From positions 622,501 to 686,500 of the forward strand of contig CM034128.1 of assembly GCA_019914995.1 (NCBI GenBank): 64,000 nucleotides of DNA, written 5' to 3'. Below the pieces are notes generated by a model that had not been told where the DNA came from, ran no database searches, and was given only the letters and a program-made list of their open reading frames with translations. The position numbers were made by a program, and so were the translations under genes. Every line of letters starts with the position of its first letter. Within the stretch, counting starts at the first letter, position 1. This document shows positions 1-12,121 of the stretch, piece after piece. The DNA comes from Acanthochlamys bracteata. Taxonomy: Eukaryota > Streptophyta > Magnoliopsida > Pandanales > Velloziaceae.

Positions 1-141
1 TCTTTACTTGCTCTGCCTCTCCAGTTAAATGCTATTGAGAGATTTGTGGCACTCTAGAAACACGATACCATTTTATGACTTAGTCTTCGCTTGTCTCTCC
101 AACGTATAGTTCTTTTGCAATTAACATGTAATCTCTCTCAG

Positions 142-3100
142 GAGATGCTTCAAAATCGTTTGCTCTTCAATTTGGAACCATTAGTCCTGGCATGATGAAT
201 GGAATGCAGGTATTGAGTTAGAGGCTTTTCATTAGTACAGCAATTCTTTTGAGGTTTATTGATTGACTTTGGATTGTTGCTTTTAGATTCCTGCACGGAC
301 AAGTTCAGCACCACCAAATCTAGATGAGCAGAAAATGGACCAGGTAGGACAAAAAAGAGGGCAACTTGCGATTTTTGAGGGAACATGTACAGTTATCTAT
401 AGGCACTTGCTAGTGGCCTTTCATTTGTTACCCATGTAAAATACTGGCATTTCCAACATGATTTTCTAGAATTTTTTATTAGTGAGAAATTTGGATAATT
501 ATCTTAACTTGGTTCTAGTATCTTTTAAATATATTGAAAATTTTAGATAATTATTTTAACTTGCTTCTATAACTTCTAAATAACTGAAAATCTTCCCAAA
601 GAATGTGATAGATTCATTTTAGATGGTAGTCAATGCAGTGGTTAATTTTTTATATTTGAAGATTCCACTTTTTGTAGGCTCCTCATGGTACATCTAGGGC
701 AGTCCCCACCCTTCCTGTGCCCTCTGCACCGAAGCAGCAGGAGCAGCATAATCAGCAACAACTACCAAAGAAGGATGCCACCATTGCCCAGCAGCCCTTT
801 TCCATGGATTCTTATCGTCCGGCCCAATTTAAGCAAGAAATGCAGCTGCAGATGCCAGGCGGTCCTACTGCAGGACCTCCTAGGCCTACAGGCATTCCTA
901 TGAATGTCATGCCAATGTCTAGCCCCTTTCAACAGCAGCAAACGCCTGTCCAGTTTGGCAACCCCAGCCCTCAGATTCAGCCCCAAGGTGTAGCACCTGG
1001 CTCACTGCAGATTTCCATGACATTACCTGTGGGAAGTGGCTCTCAAGCTCTTCCCCATATGTTTGTTCCCGGTATCCAACCTCAGCCAGTGAATTATCAG
1101 GCAATGAATTATCAGGGACAAGGTCTAGGATTTGCACCCCAAATGGGTCCCCAGCCTGGTATTGGTATGCCCCCTAGTCAATTTGCTCTGCAGCAGCCAG
1201 GGAAATTTGGTGTTCAACGAAAGGCTACTACTGTAAAAATTACTCATCCAGATACTCATGAGGAGGTACGGCTTGACAAAAAGGCTGATACAAATCTAGA
1301 TTGTAGTTCGGCAGGGCAAAGACATATGCCTAATCTAGCACCTCAAACTCAACCTGTTCCATTTGCACCATACTTCTCCCAGTTGCAGCCAGGCAGTTAT
1401 AATCCTTCAACGACTTTCTACCCTCCTACTTCACATCCTCTCGCAAATGCTCAAATTTCAAGAAATTCACAGCCTCCCAGATTTAGCTACACTGTTGGTC
1501 AAGGTGGTCAAACTATTTCCTTCATGAACCCTTCTGTCCTGAGTTCCATGCCGGGAGGAAAATCAGCATCTTCTTTCAGTAGTGCTCCTGAATCAACTAA
1601 TACAGGCCAAGGCTATGCTCCATCTAGTTCCGCTCAGGTCTCTGTCAAGCCACCTTTAACTGATAAAATCAAAACGCTTCCAGTCACAATTACTGCACCT
1701 ATTGCAAAGTCCGTTGAACCTAAGGCATTAAATGTGCATCCTGAGGCAGCAGGTCCTGTTGAGCACAAGGCAACCTTGATTGACAGTGTGCCTAAATTTG
1801 CTTCTGAAACATCTGTAAACATTCATGCGATTGCTGGAAGCTCTGATGTGCAGAAAATGGAAATGGGTTTATCTTGTCCTGGTGCTACTGGTAGCACAGG
1901 TGTTGAATCTGTTGCAGCAGTAGGTGGAAGTGATGGTAGAAGAAAAGAATCAATTAGAAGGTCAGATTCCTTCAAGGATCAACAGAAGAAGACAAGTGGA
2001 AAGGATCATAAACATCTTCAGGAGCAACACCAGGTATGACTTTTTTCTAAGCTTCAACTCAGTTTTCAGCTCCTGTTTCTAAATCTTTCAGCTGATGCGC
2101 TGCTGCACCTTCATGACAACGGATTATACGATTAAAGGCTTAACCTTGATTTGAAATGGGTGGTTGCAGGTCCAAGTCTCTAAGCCTATAGAGGACAGAG
2201 TTTCTCCTCCTTTGAAGACATCTGAAGAAAGAACTTTGGAGGATGCAACAACCAGAGAAATGCCTGAGAGCTCTGGAAAAGATGCGACCAATTCCACCTC
2301 AAGCTTGCAAATAGATAGTTCTGAACCTTGTGTTTTGTCTGTTACTGGACCATCAGGGGCAGTTCAGAGTGAAGCAACCCCTCTGAATTTAGGGGCCTCT
2401 GACGATATCCTGGACAAAGGCACGGAAGATGCTGTTCATGAAGGAACTCCAGATGCCTTTGAGATTGCAACTACTCCTGGGGCTCTTAGCAATGATAAAA
2501 GCGTGGGAGACATAGCTGAAAATGAAACGGAGAGAGTTGCATATAAGAACCTAGATTCTTCCTCTTCTCAAGATGCTCAAACTTTATCAAAGGTTACAAA
2601 GGAGGAGTTCGCAGCCTCTCCATGTGTGGAGCATGAAATATCTGATAATTCTTTACAAGAAGGCACTTCTTCTCAAATACATACTGGATCATGTGGTTTT
2701 GAATCATTAAACCAGGTTGCCTTTGGAATGAAAGACAATGGATTAGATGGTAAGCAACCAGAATTTGGAGGTCACGAAATAGTTCAAGTTAATTCAGAGG
2801 TTGATAGGAAGACGGAAGTGACAGAGCAAGTTGGTGCTGGTATTTCTCAAGCTCAACTTCCTGCTTCGACTCCTGTTGAGGATAAACGTATACTCCCTGA
2901 TGCATTTGGAGATCTTAAAAATTCTGTAACTCAGCTGACCAGTATGAGCAGCACAATTATACAGCTGGTAGATTCTTCTGCGACTGCTGCATCTGAGGCA
3001 CCAAATAAAGCAGAAGGAAATGCTTCTGAGTGTTCCAATGTGGAACAGCTGCCTGTCATGCCATCCGGACCGAAAGAGAAATACTTTGTAGAACCTTCAA

Positions 3101-6100
3101 GTGCTAAGCCTTCCACTAAGAAAAAGAGAAAGGAGATGCTTTCCAAAGCAGATAGTGCTGGGATCTATGATCTCTATAATGCATATAAGGGGCCAGAGGA
3201 GAAGGCTGAAACTTCAGATGCTGGGGAAACTGTTGGTATATCTTCAGTAGCTGAAGCCAAAACTATTACAGAAGGTGATTCTGGGAAGAATATTGCTTCA
3301 AGTGAAGAAGATGGACAAAGCAAAGCTGAGATTGATGATTGGGAAGATGCAGTGGATATATCCACACCAAAGCTGAGAACAATGGATTCTGTTACTAAGG
3401 TTTCTGGAAGCAAGAAACATCATGATGAAGGAAAAAATAAATACTCCAGAGATTTCTTGTTGAAGCTTCAAGAAGAGTGCACTTTGCTTCCTATAGGTTT
3501 CCAGATTGGGCCAGATATAGCCAATCTCTTGATGAGCACATCTGCACATTTTGCAGATCAACCATATCCAAGTCCAGAAAGAATTTCAAATCATTCTCCA
3601 GGAGTTTCTCGAGGTGGCCGCCGTATGGTTGGCATGTTGGATGATGACAAGTGGATTAAAGCACCAGGTTCTTTTGTTAATGGGCAGGATTTGCAGATGG
3701 ACCTTAGCATCGGAGCTGCTGGTGTTAGTTTACATCCTGGACAGAGAGTTAATAATGGTGTTCTTAGAAATCCACGTGGTCAATCATCAAATCAGCATAT
3801 TGGTGGGATTCTATCTGGTCCTATGCAGCTGCTTGCAGCTCAAGGATCGGTACGTGGTGGTATTGATGCAGATAGGTGGTTGCGAGCTCCCAGCATTCAA
3901 AGAGGTCTAATGTATTCTCCACAGTCACCTTTACAAATGATGCATAGAGCTGAGAGCAAGTATGAGGTTGGAAAGATATCTGATGAGGAAGTGGCAAAAC
4001 AGAGGCAGTTGAAAGCCATATTAAACAAGTTAACACCTCAAAACTTTGAGAAACTTTTCCAGCAAGTCAAAGAGGTTAATATTGATAATACTGTCACTCT
4101 TAAAGGGGTCATCTCACAGATTTTTGACAAAGCGTTGATGGAGCCAACTTTTTGTGAAATGTATGCAAGTTTCTGCTACCATTTGTCGAAAGAGCTACCT
4201 GATTTTGCCGAAGACAATGAGAAGATTACTTTCAGAAGATTGCTTTTGAATAAATGCCAAGAGGAATTTGAAAGAGGGGAGAGAGAGGAAGCAGAAGCAA
4301 ACAAATCTGAAGAGGAAGGTGAAATCAAGCAATCTGATGAGGAGAGGGAGGAAAAGCGGTTGAAAGCACGTAGGCGTATGCTTGGGAACATTCGGTTAAT
4401 TGGAGAATTGTTTAAAAAGAGAATGCTGACGGAGAGGATTATGAATGAATGCATTAATAAGTTGCTAGGACAGTACCCGAACCCTGATGAAGAGGATATC
4501 GAAGCTTTGTGCAAGTTGATGAGTACAATTGGAGAAATGATTGATCAGCCCAAGGCCAAGGACCATATGGATGCATATTTTGATATGATGCAGAAGTTAT
4601 CAACAAACCATAAGCTATCTTCTAGAGTTAGGTTTATGCTAAAAGATTCAATTGATCTTAGAAAGAACAAATGGCAACAGCGAAGGAAAGTTGATGGGCC
4701 AAAGAAGATTGAAGAAGTTCATAGGGATGCCGCTCAGGAACGACAAGCACAGGTTGGCAGGTTGTCTCGAGGTTCCAGCATTGGCAGTGGCTCCAGAAGG
4801 GCTCCGCCTATTGACTTTGGCCCTCGTGGATCTTCTGTATTGCCATCTCCAACTTCACAGCACATGGTTGGTGGTCGTGGTTTACCATCTGCCGTCCGTG
4901 GGCACGGCACACAGGATGTCAGAATGGAAGATCGTCCTTTTGAAAGAACATTTTCAATTCCACTACCTCAAAGACCTAGTAATGATGGTTCTATTACTCT
5001 TGGCCCTCAAGGTGGTCTTGCTAGGGGCATGTCCAGTAGAGGACAGTCACCTGTTTTAAGTGCTCCCTTTGCTGAAATGCCCTCCAGTCGCGGCGAACTT
5101 CATAGAATGGAATCAGGTCCAAATGGGTACACTACCATGCAGGATAAGCTCACTGGAATCTCTAATCAGCCAAGTCCCCAAGATCGCGGTGCCTCAGATA
5201 GATCAACAACCGCCTTGGATTCTCCTGGAAGAGCAGGTGTATCTTCTGATGTAAAATCCTTAACTGAAGAGCAACTGCGTGAAAAGTCCATCTTAACCAT
5301 CAAAGAATTTTACAGGTATCGTCCAACTTTTACACCAAGTTTACTGTTCTGTATGTGACAAATCTTTTACCCAATAATGAACTCCCTGATAATTCTTTTC
5401 GTAAATTTAGTATTAAAAACATCATGAACTTTGCTTTGGATACTCCATGGGTTTGTCTATTTAGGATATCCCGTATACTGTGATGTTTTTTGATTTGAGA
5501 CTTGTTTTGCAGAATGCGATTGATGCTATTCCTTCTGTTTATGACTGTGGATGTTGTACTCCTGTTCTTATTACTTCACTATTAATACCGTTTGATTTAG
5601 CATTAGACCTCCTAAACTTCTCTCCCTAAGTCAGTCGTCCTAAACTTTAAGAGGAGTTGTTATTAAGTTCTCTTTAGGAAACATAGACCTTATTCGACAT
5701 TTGATCAATCATGTCTATGTAGGCCTGACCCAAGGTTTTTAGGAATATAAACCTGAACTTTTCTCAAGAAAGGTTGTGCAGGCTTGTTTAATCATTTCAC
5801 TTACTTGAATCAAAGTGCTGCTCATGCATCAGTAGGTTTCAACAGAAGTTATTGTTTCATGCTCAAAATATTCTATTTCTGGCCGATAAATCCCTACACT
5901 GAGTTATCATAAGCCTTATCTTGCATATGAACCTCTAGTTACAGCACACTTTCATGGCACCTGTAAGTGGGAAGGATTACTTACGCATCTTAGAATTTGC
6001 AGTAGTAGCCACAGCATTTGGTTTAGACGTACAGCCGTTTTACTATCCAAAAATTTTAGTTGGCCCAATTTTCACTTGTTTTGATGTTTTGCATATTGGT

Positions 6101-7287
6101 AAAGTTGCAATTTGACATTTTTGTTTGTTTAGTTTTTGGAGTTTTAAACTCATTTGGCTTGATATGATGTTTATATCTTGTGTTTTGTGACTCTTGGACG
6201 TCATTGCTTGTTGTACTGTAAGATTCCTATTTTAAGTGCTACAATTCTTAGTACAATGGCTGTTCTAACTCCTTGGTGTGTTAGATTGTCATACAATCAT
6301 CTTGATGGTGTATACGTTTCATATAAAAAAGTTTAACTTGAGCAAAGAGTTGGCCACAGTAGTTAGTTTTTTGTGTCATTTTCATTGAACATTTGATGGC
6401 GTATGCGTAGACTTACTAGAAAATCCTTTGCAGACAAGCATATGAATGATTATTTAGTGCAGAATGGTTTGCATAAATCCAACAAATGAACAGAAAATAC
6501 AACGCAGTTATTAGCATAAAAGTAGAGTCTTATTACCAACTCTTTTGTACGTGTTATGCCCAGAATTATTTTATATATGCTTATATCTCTATTATAAGGT
6601 GTAGTTGAGTCAAAATGCCCACCATTTGCATTAAGGTCAGAACTTTTCCTTCTTTTGCAGTGCCAAAGATGAGGATGAAGTTGCTTTGTGTGTCAAAGAG
6701 CTCAATTCCCCGAGTTTTTATCCATCCATGATATCGTTGTGGGTCACTGACTCATTTGAGAGAAAAGACAAGGAAAGGGATCTGTTGGCCACACTCCTTG
6801 TCAGGCTTTGGAAGTCTCGTGACCATTTGCTTAGTCAATCACAGCTCATCCAAGGGTATTTTGTTACTCAGCTTTGCTAACATACATTATGAAGCTTTCT
6901 AGAGCTTCCAATTGTTCTTACAGTCTATATTTAACCGAGTCCTCTCTTCTGGCCAGGTTTGAGTCTGTTCTTTCATCTTTGGAGGATTCTGTTAATGATG
7001 CCCCCAGAGCCGCAGAGTTCTTGGGCCGCATTTTTGCAAGAGTGATACTGGAAGATGTTTTACCCCTGAGAGAGATTGGAAGATTGATCCATGAAGGTGG
7101 TGAAGAGCCAGGGTGTCTTTTAGAAATTGGGTTGGCTTCTGAAGTCCTTGGGAGTACCCTAGAGGTGATCAGAACCGAGAAAGGGGACTCTGTTTTGAAT
7201 GAGATCCGAACGAGTTCTGATCTCAAGTTGGAGGACTTTCAGCCTCCGCATCCCTTGAAAGCCAAGAAGCTGGAGGCATTTCTTTAG
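142..7287 (+). CDS. eIF4G: Eukaryotic translation initiation factor 4G, 3' part (six exons)
   Basis: Scaffold of the cytoplasmic eIF4F cap-binding complex, bridging eIF4E, eIF4A and eIF3. The 5' end lies outside the window. Exons: 142-209, 287-343, 678-2033, 2170-5314, 6661-6855, 6957-7287 (stop TAG), all with GT-AG borders and matching phases. The first exon reads DASKSFALQFGTISPGMMNG, typical of plant eIF4G. A long Gln/Pro/Ser-rich low-complexity region follows. The eIF4E-binding motif YxxxxLphi is YSRDFLL at 3442-3462. The MIF4G domain (eIF4A binding) runs from about 4010 to 4690 (LTPQNFEKLFQQV onward), interrupted by an acidic Glu-rich insert. Arg/Ser/Gly-rich sequence then leads to the C-terminal MA3 domain, which starts near 5255 (LTEEQLREKSILTIKEFY) and continues across a 1.35-kb intron to the end. 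Full-length eIF4G rather than eIFiso4G, because of the long N-terminal region. Confidence 0.96.
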
Positions 7288-8104
7288 AGATGAAGATACT
7301 CTCTACCTTGTCGTAACCTTTTTTGTTAGGTCCTCTACTCGGCCCATGCTTCATAGGAAATGTTGTCTTGTGGGTTATTATCATTATCATTGTTATTGTT
7401 ATGATTTTTGTTATATATATAAAAGTTTTTGTTGTTTTGTTTTGTTAACCAAGGTCAACAGAGAAGTCTCCAGTAGGATCAATGAAATTTATCTGTCAAT
7501 ATTCATGCATCATTTTAGCTCAAGAAGAGCTGCTTGTGAAACAAGGCCTTCAATGTTTAATTCGTTCCGACAACTTCAGTGTGCTGAGATCTTCGCGTGA
7601 TGATATAACCTAATTGCATTGGAGGAAAAAGAAAAGAGAAAATTGCAAATCAAGGGAACATGTTCAGCTTCACTAACCATTAGCAACGTTCTAGCTGTCG
7701 CACCGAATCTTGATGTAATTTACTATTTTTGCCAAACCATTGATACTTTGAACAAATTTGTAACTCTGCTGATTCTTTGGTCTCATTTTGCAAATACCTC
7801 TTGTCCTAATCAATCATAAAACCGTTACTTCGATCCCATTTGAAACTTTAGAAACTTCTTAATCCATTAATTAGTCCTCCCTCTCTCTCTCTTTCTCCCC
7901 CCCTCCTTCGATGATCGAGCTTTTAATCGGTCAGTCGAAATTGCAATCATCATACTCTTTATTTGTTTCAATTTTGCCAAAATTTTCTTTTTTTTTTCTT
8001 TCTTACTTGTTTTCCTTTGAATTATATATTTTTGGGGCATCAATTATCTCCAATATTTGTTCATCTAAATTGTTAAAATTTTTAGGATTATCTAAATCGT
8101 CACA
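7288..8104. other. eIF4G 3' UTR, intergenic DNA and MAP65 5' UTR
   Basis: No gene seen. The first few hundred bases are probably eIF4G 3' UTR. A pyrimidine-rich tract at about 7877-7910 (CT-rich, then a run of C) and the T-rich stretch after it probably form the MAP65 core promoter and leader. Short open frames here have no recognisable protein content. Confidence 0.5.
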
Positions 8105-11100
8105 ATGGCCAAATCCCAGAGAGAGCAACACTTTTTACAGATGGAGACGGTCTACGTACCCATTTTGAACGAGCTAAAGGTCAACATCACCTTAATTCAA
8201 AATTTTTTGCCTTAATTTTTTTCGCTTAATTTTGTTTTGAACTATTAGGTAATATGGGATGAGATTGGGGAATCAGAGGAGGAGAGAGCTAAGATTTTGA
8301 CGGAGATGGAAAGAGAATGCTTAGAGGTGTACAGGAAGAAGGTAGACCAAGCGAACCGAAGTAGGGCTCAGCTGCAGCAAGCGATAGCTGATTCTGAGGC
8401 GGAGATCGCCACAATCTGCTCGGTATTGGGGCAAACGATGCCGGTGCACCTCCTGCAGGTCTGGCTATTGCTCTTGCATTGATAAATTTTTTGTTGACCT
8501 GTCTGTAGTATTATGCCGTGATCAGGAACGAGATGTATCTGTGTATTGGGACTTGATAGTATATAAGCTTGTTCTTGAGAAAATCTAAATAAAAGTTTAA
8601 CTACTACTAGGCACTTGAGTCGCAGGCAATAATGGATGCTGCTATGATAACTTTGGCATTGAAGTGCGAAATTAGTGCTACTAGCAGTTGCCTTGGTTAA
8701 GCAGTTCCATTGGTCTGAGTCTGTGTAATAATGATCTTTTTAATTTGTAGATTTATGCTTGAGTAAAGTACAAGTTCTATACAGCATAAGAAAACATGTG
8801 CATGGTTATGCAGGATGATATTTAGAGAGTGAGCTTCATGTAGCAGCTTCTAGAATGTTGATCCTCATTATAAATTCTGTAGCCTTTGGTACTTGTTTTA
8901 AAGTTCCCTCTCTCTGATCATAACTTCCTTCTTCCAAGGATGGAGGCAATGAGTCAGAGTCGTACATTCTTTACATTTCTATTGCTAAACTGAAACAACT
9001 GCAATACTCTTTTTGAATTTTCCGTACTGATTAGGTTGTCCATCTGAAATGTAAGTATCTCAATACTGTATTCAACGAATCTTTTATGGCTGATGTATGG
9101 CTCGCCTAATTTCTAGAGTTTAAAATAAAAATAACTTTGTATGTTTCATTCTCCCAGAGAAACAAGCGTGCTAGAAGCCTAACGGAAGAGATGAAAGAGA
9201 TCCACTTACTACTAGAGGAGATGAGGAGGAGGAGAAGCAAGAGGCATAAAGAGTTTCTAGAGGTTTTGAAACAAATAAAGGATACATCAGCTAAAATTAG
9301 ACCTTCAGAGCAGCATTCATCGTTCTTAAATTTGGACGAAACTGATCTATCTGTCAAAAAGCTTGAAGATTTGCAAAAGCAGCTACTGTTGCTCCAAAAG
9401 GAAAAGGTCTGAGCATGAAAAGAAAGTCCTCACTTCAGATTTAGTACTACTTTTTCATTTGAACTGATAGAGGACTTCATAACTTTCTGCTACAGAATGA
9501 TCGGTTAAAGAAAATTCTGGATTATTTGGACAATCTGAATTCACTCTGCTTAGTTATTGGGATTGATTTCAAGCAAACAGTGAAAACATTGAACCCTTCT
9601 CTAGATGGAGATGATAATTCAAAGGATATTAGTGATGATACAATTACAGCATTAGCCACTGAAGTGGAGAGGTTACGAGATGTTAAATTACAGAGAATGC
9701 AGAAAGTGAGTATTCAAGACTGAAACCACATAGTATTGGCTCTTTGAATATATGATTTTGACATTTCAGATGTTGCTAGCTTCAAGATCTGGCAACAACT
9801 TTACTGGAGCTATGGCATTTAATGGACACGCCCATGGAAGAGCAACAAAATTTCCAGAAGGTCACTTGCAATATAGCTGCTTCTGAGGAAGAAATTAGAG
9901 AGCCTGGAGTTCTTGCTTTAGATGCTATTAATTGTGTGAGTGGTGTATACTATCTGCAGAAAGAATTATCTAACTCTTAAAGTTGTTTGTGTTTTTGTCA
10001 TGGGCTGAAGAGTGTATGCATTGCAGGTGGAGGCAGAAGTTCGGAGGCTTGAGGCATTAAAAACTACCAAAATGAAGGAGCTTTTAGTGAAGAAGAAAGC
10101 AGAGCTAAATGAGTTCTGTAGTCGGGCACATCTAATTGTTGGAGGTGATCATGACATAGAGTCAGCACTAGAACATATTGAAGCTGGTAATGTCACACTA
10201 CAACATTTGAGATTCTCAACTCCTCGTCAATTTAATGATGCCTCAAAGTCTTGTCATTGTTACAGGAACTATTGACCCCTCTTTTGTCCTGGGACACATG
10301 GAAGTACAAATTTCCATGGTTAAGGAAGAGGCTTTTAGCAGGAAAGAGATTCTTGAAAGAGTTGAGAAATGGTTATCTGCATGCGAAGAAGAATCATGGC
10401 TGGAGGAATATAATAGGGTATTGTGGACAGCCTTTTAGAAACTACAATCTTTTAGAGTTCTCTTTTCTGTTTATCTAATCTTGAACTTTATTCTTTACCA
10501 GGACGAGAACCGTTACAATTCAGGGAGAGGCGTCCATCTTGCCTTGAGACGTGCTGAGAAAGCTCGTGTGACAGTCAACAAAATCCCAGGTTAAAACTCA
10601 GTAATATCTTCCAGTCATAGAGTATTTCAATTCCATTTTCTTACGGGACACTCCAAAAATAATTTTGTCATGTTTGCTTTATTCTCATAAATTGAATTTA
10701 AAACCAGGCATGGTGGAAAGTTTAGTTTCCAAGACAACTGCATGGGAAAAGGAGAGGGGAACTGAGTTCATGTATGATGGCGTATGTATTTTATCTCTTC
10801 CTCGCGTGTATGTCTATTTATGTTGTTTGCCTGGTATTACATTTGTATTCTTAAATTTTCAGCTCCATCTTCTGTCTATGCTGGAAGAATACTCGTCCCT
10901 GAGGCAGGAGAAGGAGCAAGAGCGGAGGCGCCAAAAGGTAACTTTAGAATACTTGTCACATTTATCAATTCTTTCCTGTCTATACTGAATTACTAACACA
11001 GCAGCAATAATAATAGGATGAAAGGAGGCTACAGGGTCAGCTTCTAGCAGAACAGGAAGTGCTGTATGGTTCGAAACCAAGCCCTATGAAACTCCAGAAT

Positions 11101-11692
11101 GCTAAGAAGGTTCTGAAAACTCCACGAAAAGTTTCATCAGGAGCGAACAATTTCCAGCTTTCAAAACCTGATTCATTGCCTCCAGTATCAACTGGTCAGT
11201 TGCTCTTTGCTCCTTTAAGATATATGGCACTATGTTGTACTCTTTGTCAGTGACCAACAATCATAAGCGTTTTTATCGATACTCTCTGTTTTTTTATTTA
11301 CAAGTTGTACCAGTAGAACTAGTTCAAACAATTTGAAAGGCTTGTCCAATCAGACTCTGAGAAACTGAAAGATTACTGGTTAGTTGCATGCTAATAGACT
11401 ATTCCTGCTTGTAGGAATGAGAAGCACAGATGCCACAGTGACACCACGGAAGCCATTTGTTCCTTTGGTTCCAGATAGCAACTTGCTATTGACTCCATCC
11501 AAGCCAATCACTGTCAATATTGAAGATATGACGCCAACGGCAATGCGGTTAGTGAATACCCCTGCACCGGCTTCACGTATCTCTGAGGATGCAGTCAGTA
11601 GTGATCCAGAAGAGGAGGCGGAATATTCATTTGAGGAGAGAAGAGCTGGCTTTGTCATGCCAAGTACCCAAACAAGATATGTGAGTGCATGA
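8105..11692 (+). CDS. MAP65: 65-kDa microtubule-associated protein (MAP65/PRC1/Ase1 family)
   Basis: Antiparallel microtubule cross-linker of cortical arrays, spindle and phragmoplast. Twelve exons: 8105-8179, 8249-8458, 9158-9406, 9496-9705, 9780-9935, 10027-10186, 10266-10417, 10502-10589, 10708-10781, 10863-10937, 11017-11194, 11415-11692. They give 634 aa, close to the family's usual 560-700. The start is the first ATG of the family N-terminus ([20 protein letters not shown]). Family signatures are [80 protein letters not shown], and the conserved microtubule-binding region [15 protein letters not shown] to LYGSKPSP. Most of the protein is coiled coil. The basic C-terminal tail is variable and ends [19 protein letters not shown] plus VSA, the last three residues being read through a good donor site. 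I cannot assign the exact MAP65 subgroup. Confidence 0.95.
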
Positions 11693-11799
11693 TTGATGTT
11701 TCATGAAACAGTGTCTTCGCTTGTTTTCGATTATTCTGTTCAATTCATACAAGTCGATACATATTGGATTTTATTTTTTGAGAAATGGAACGTAAATAG

Positions 11800-11922
11800 A
11801 TTGCGAGGTTGAGCACAAGTGCTCTCAATAGATACTGTTTGCCCAAGTTACTTGGTGAAGCAGTTCAAACATTATTCCCTCAAATGTTTGAAGATCAGCA
11901 GCAAACAAGTCCAGAAAGGTAA
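11800..11922 (+). other. Possible alternative last exon of MAP65
   Basis: After TAT at 11678-11680 the MAP65 reading frame meets GTGAGT, a near-consensus donor. A TAG acceptor at 11797-11799 is followed by 40 in-frame codons (IARLSTSALNRYCLPKLLGE then VQTLFPQMFEDQQQTSPER) before TAA at 11920-11922. Splicing here would replace the three-residue ending VSA with this tail. The composition looks coding, but I do not recognise the sequence as a known MAP65 tail. It may simply be 3' UTR. Confidence 0.35.
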
Positions 11923-12121
11923 TGATGATACAAATTTAACAATCGATTCCAAGCGAAAGGAAAATATATAGTAGAAAGAACGAGGGCTGTTATATGTTCA
12001 TCTTGGTCATTAAAATTACATGACATACGAAGGATGAACAGATGAGAAACAAATCTGAAGTGGCTTTCTATAAAAGAATTACTGCTGGAGAGTAACTTTA
12101 TAGTGCTAAAGCAATAATCTC

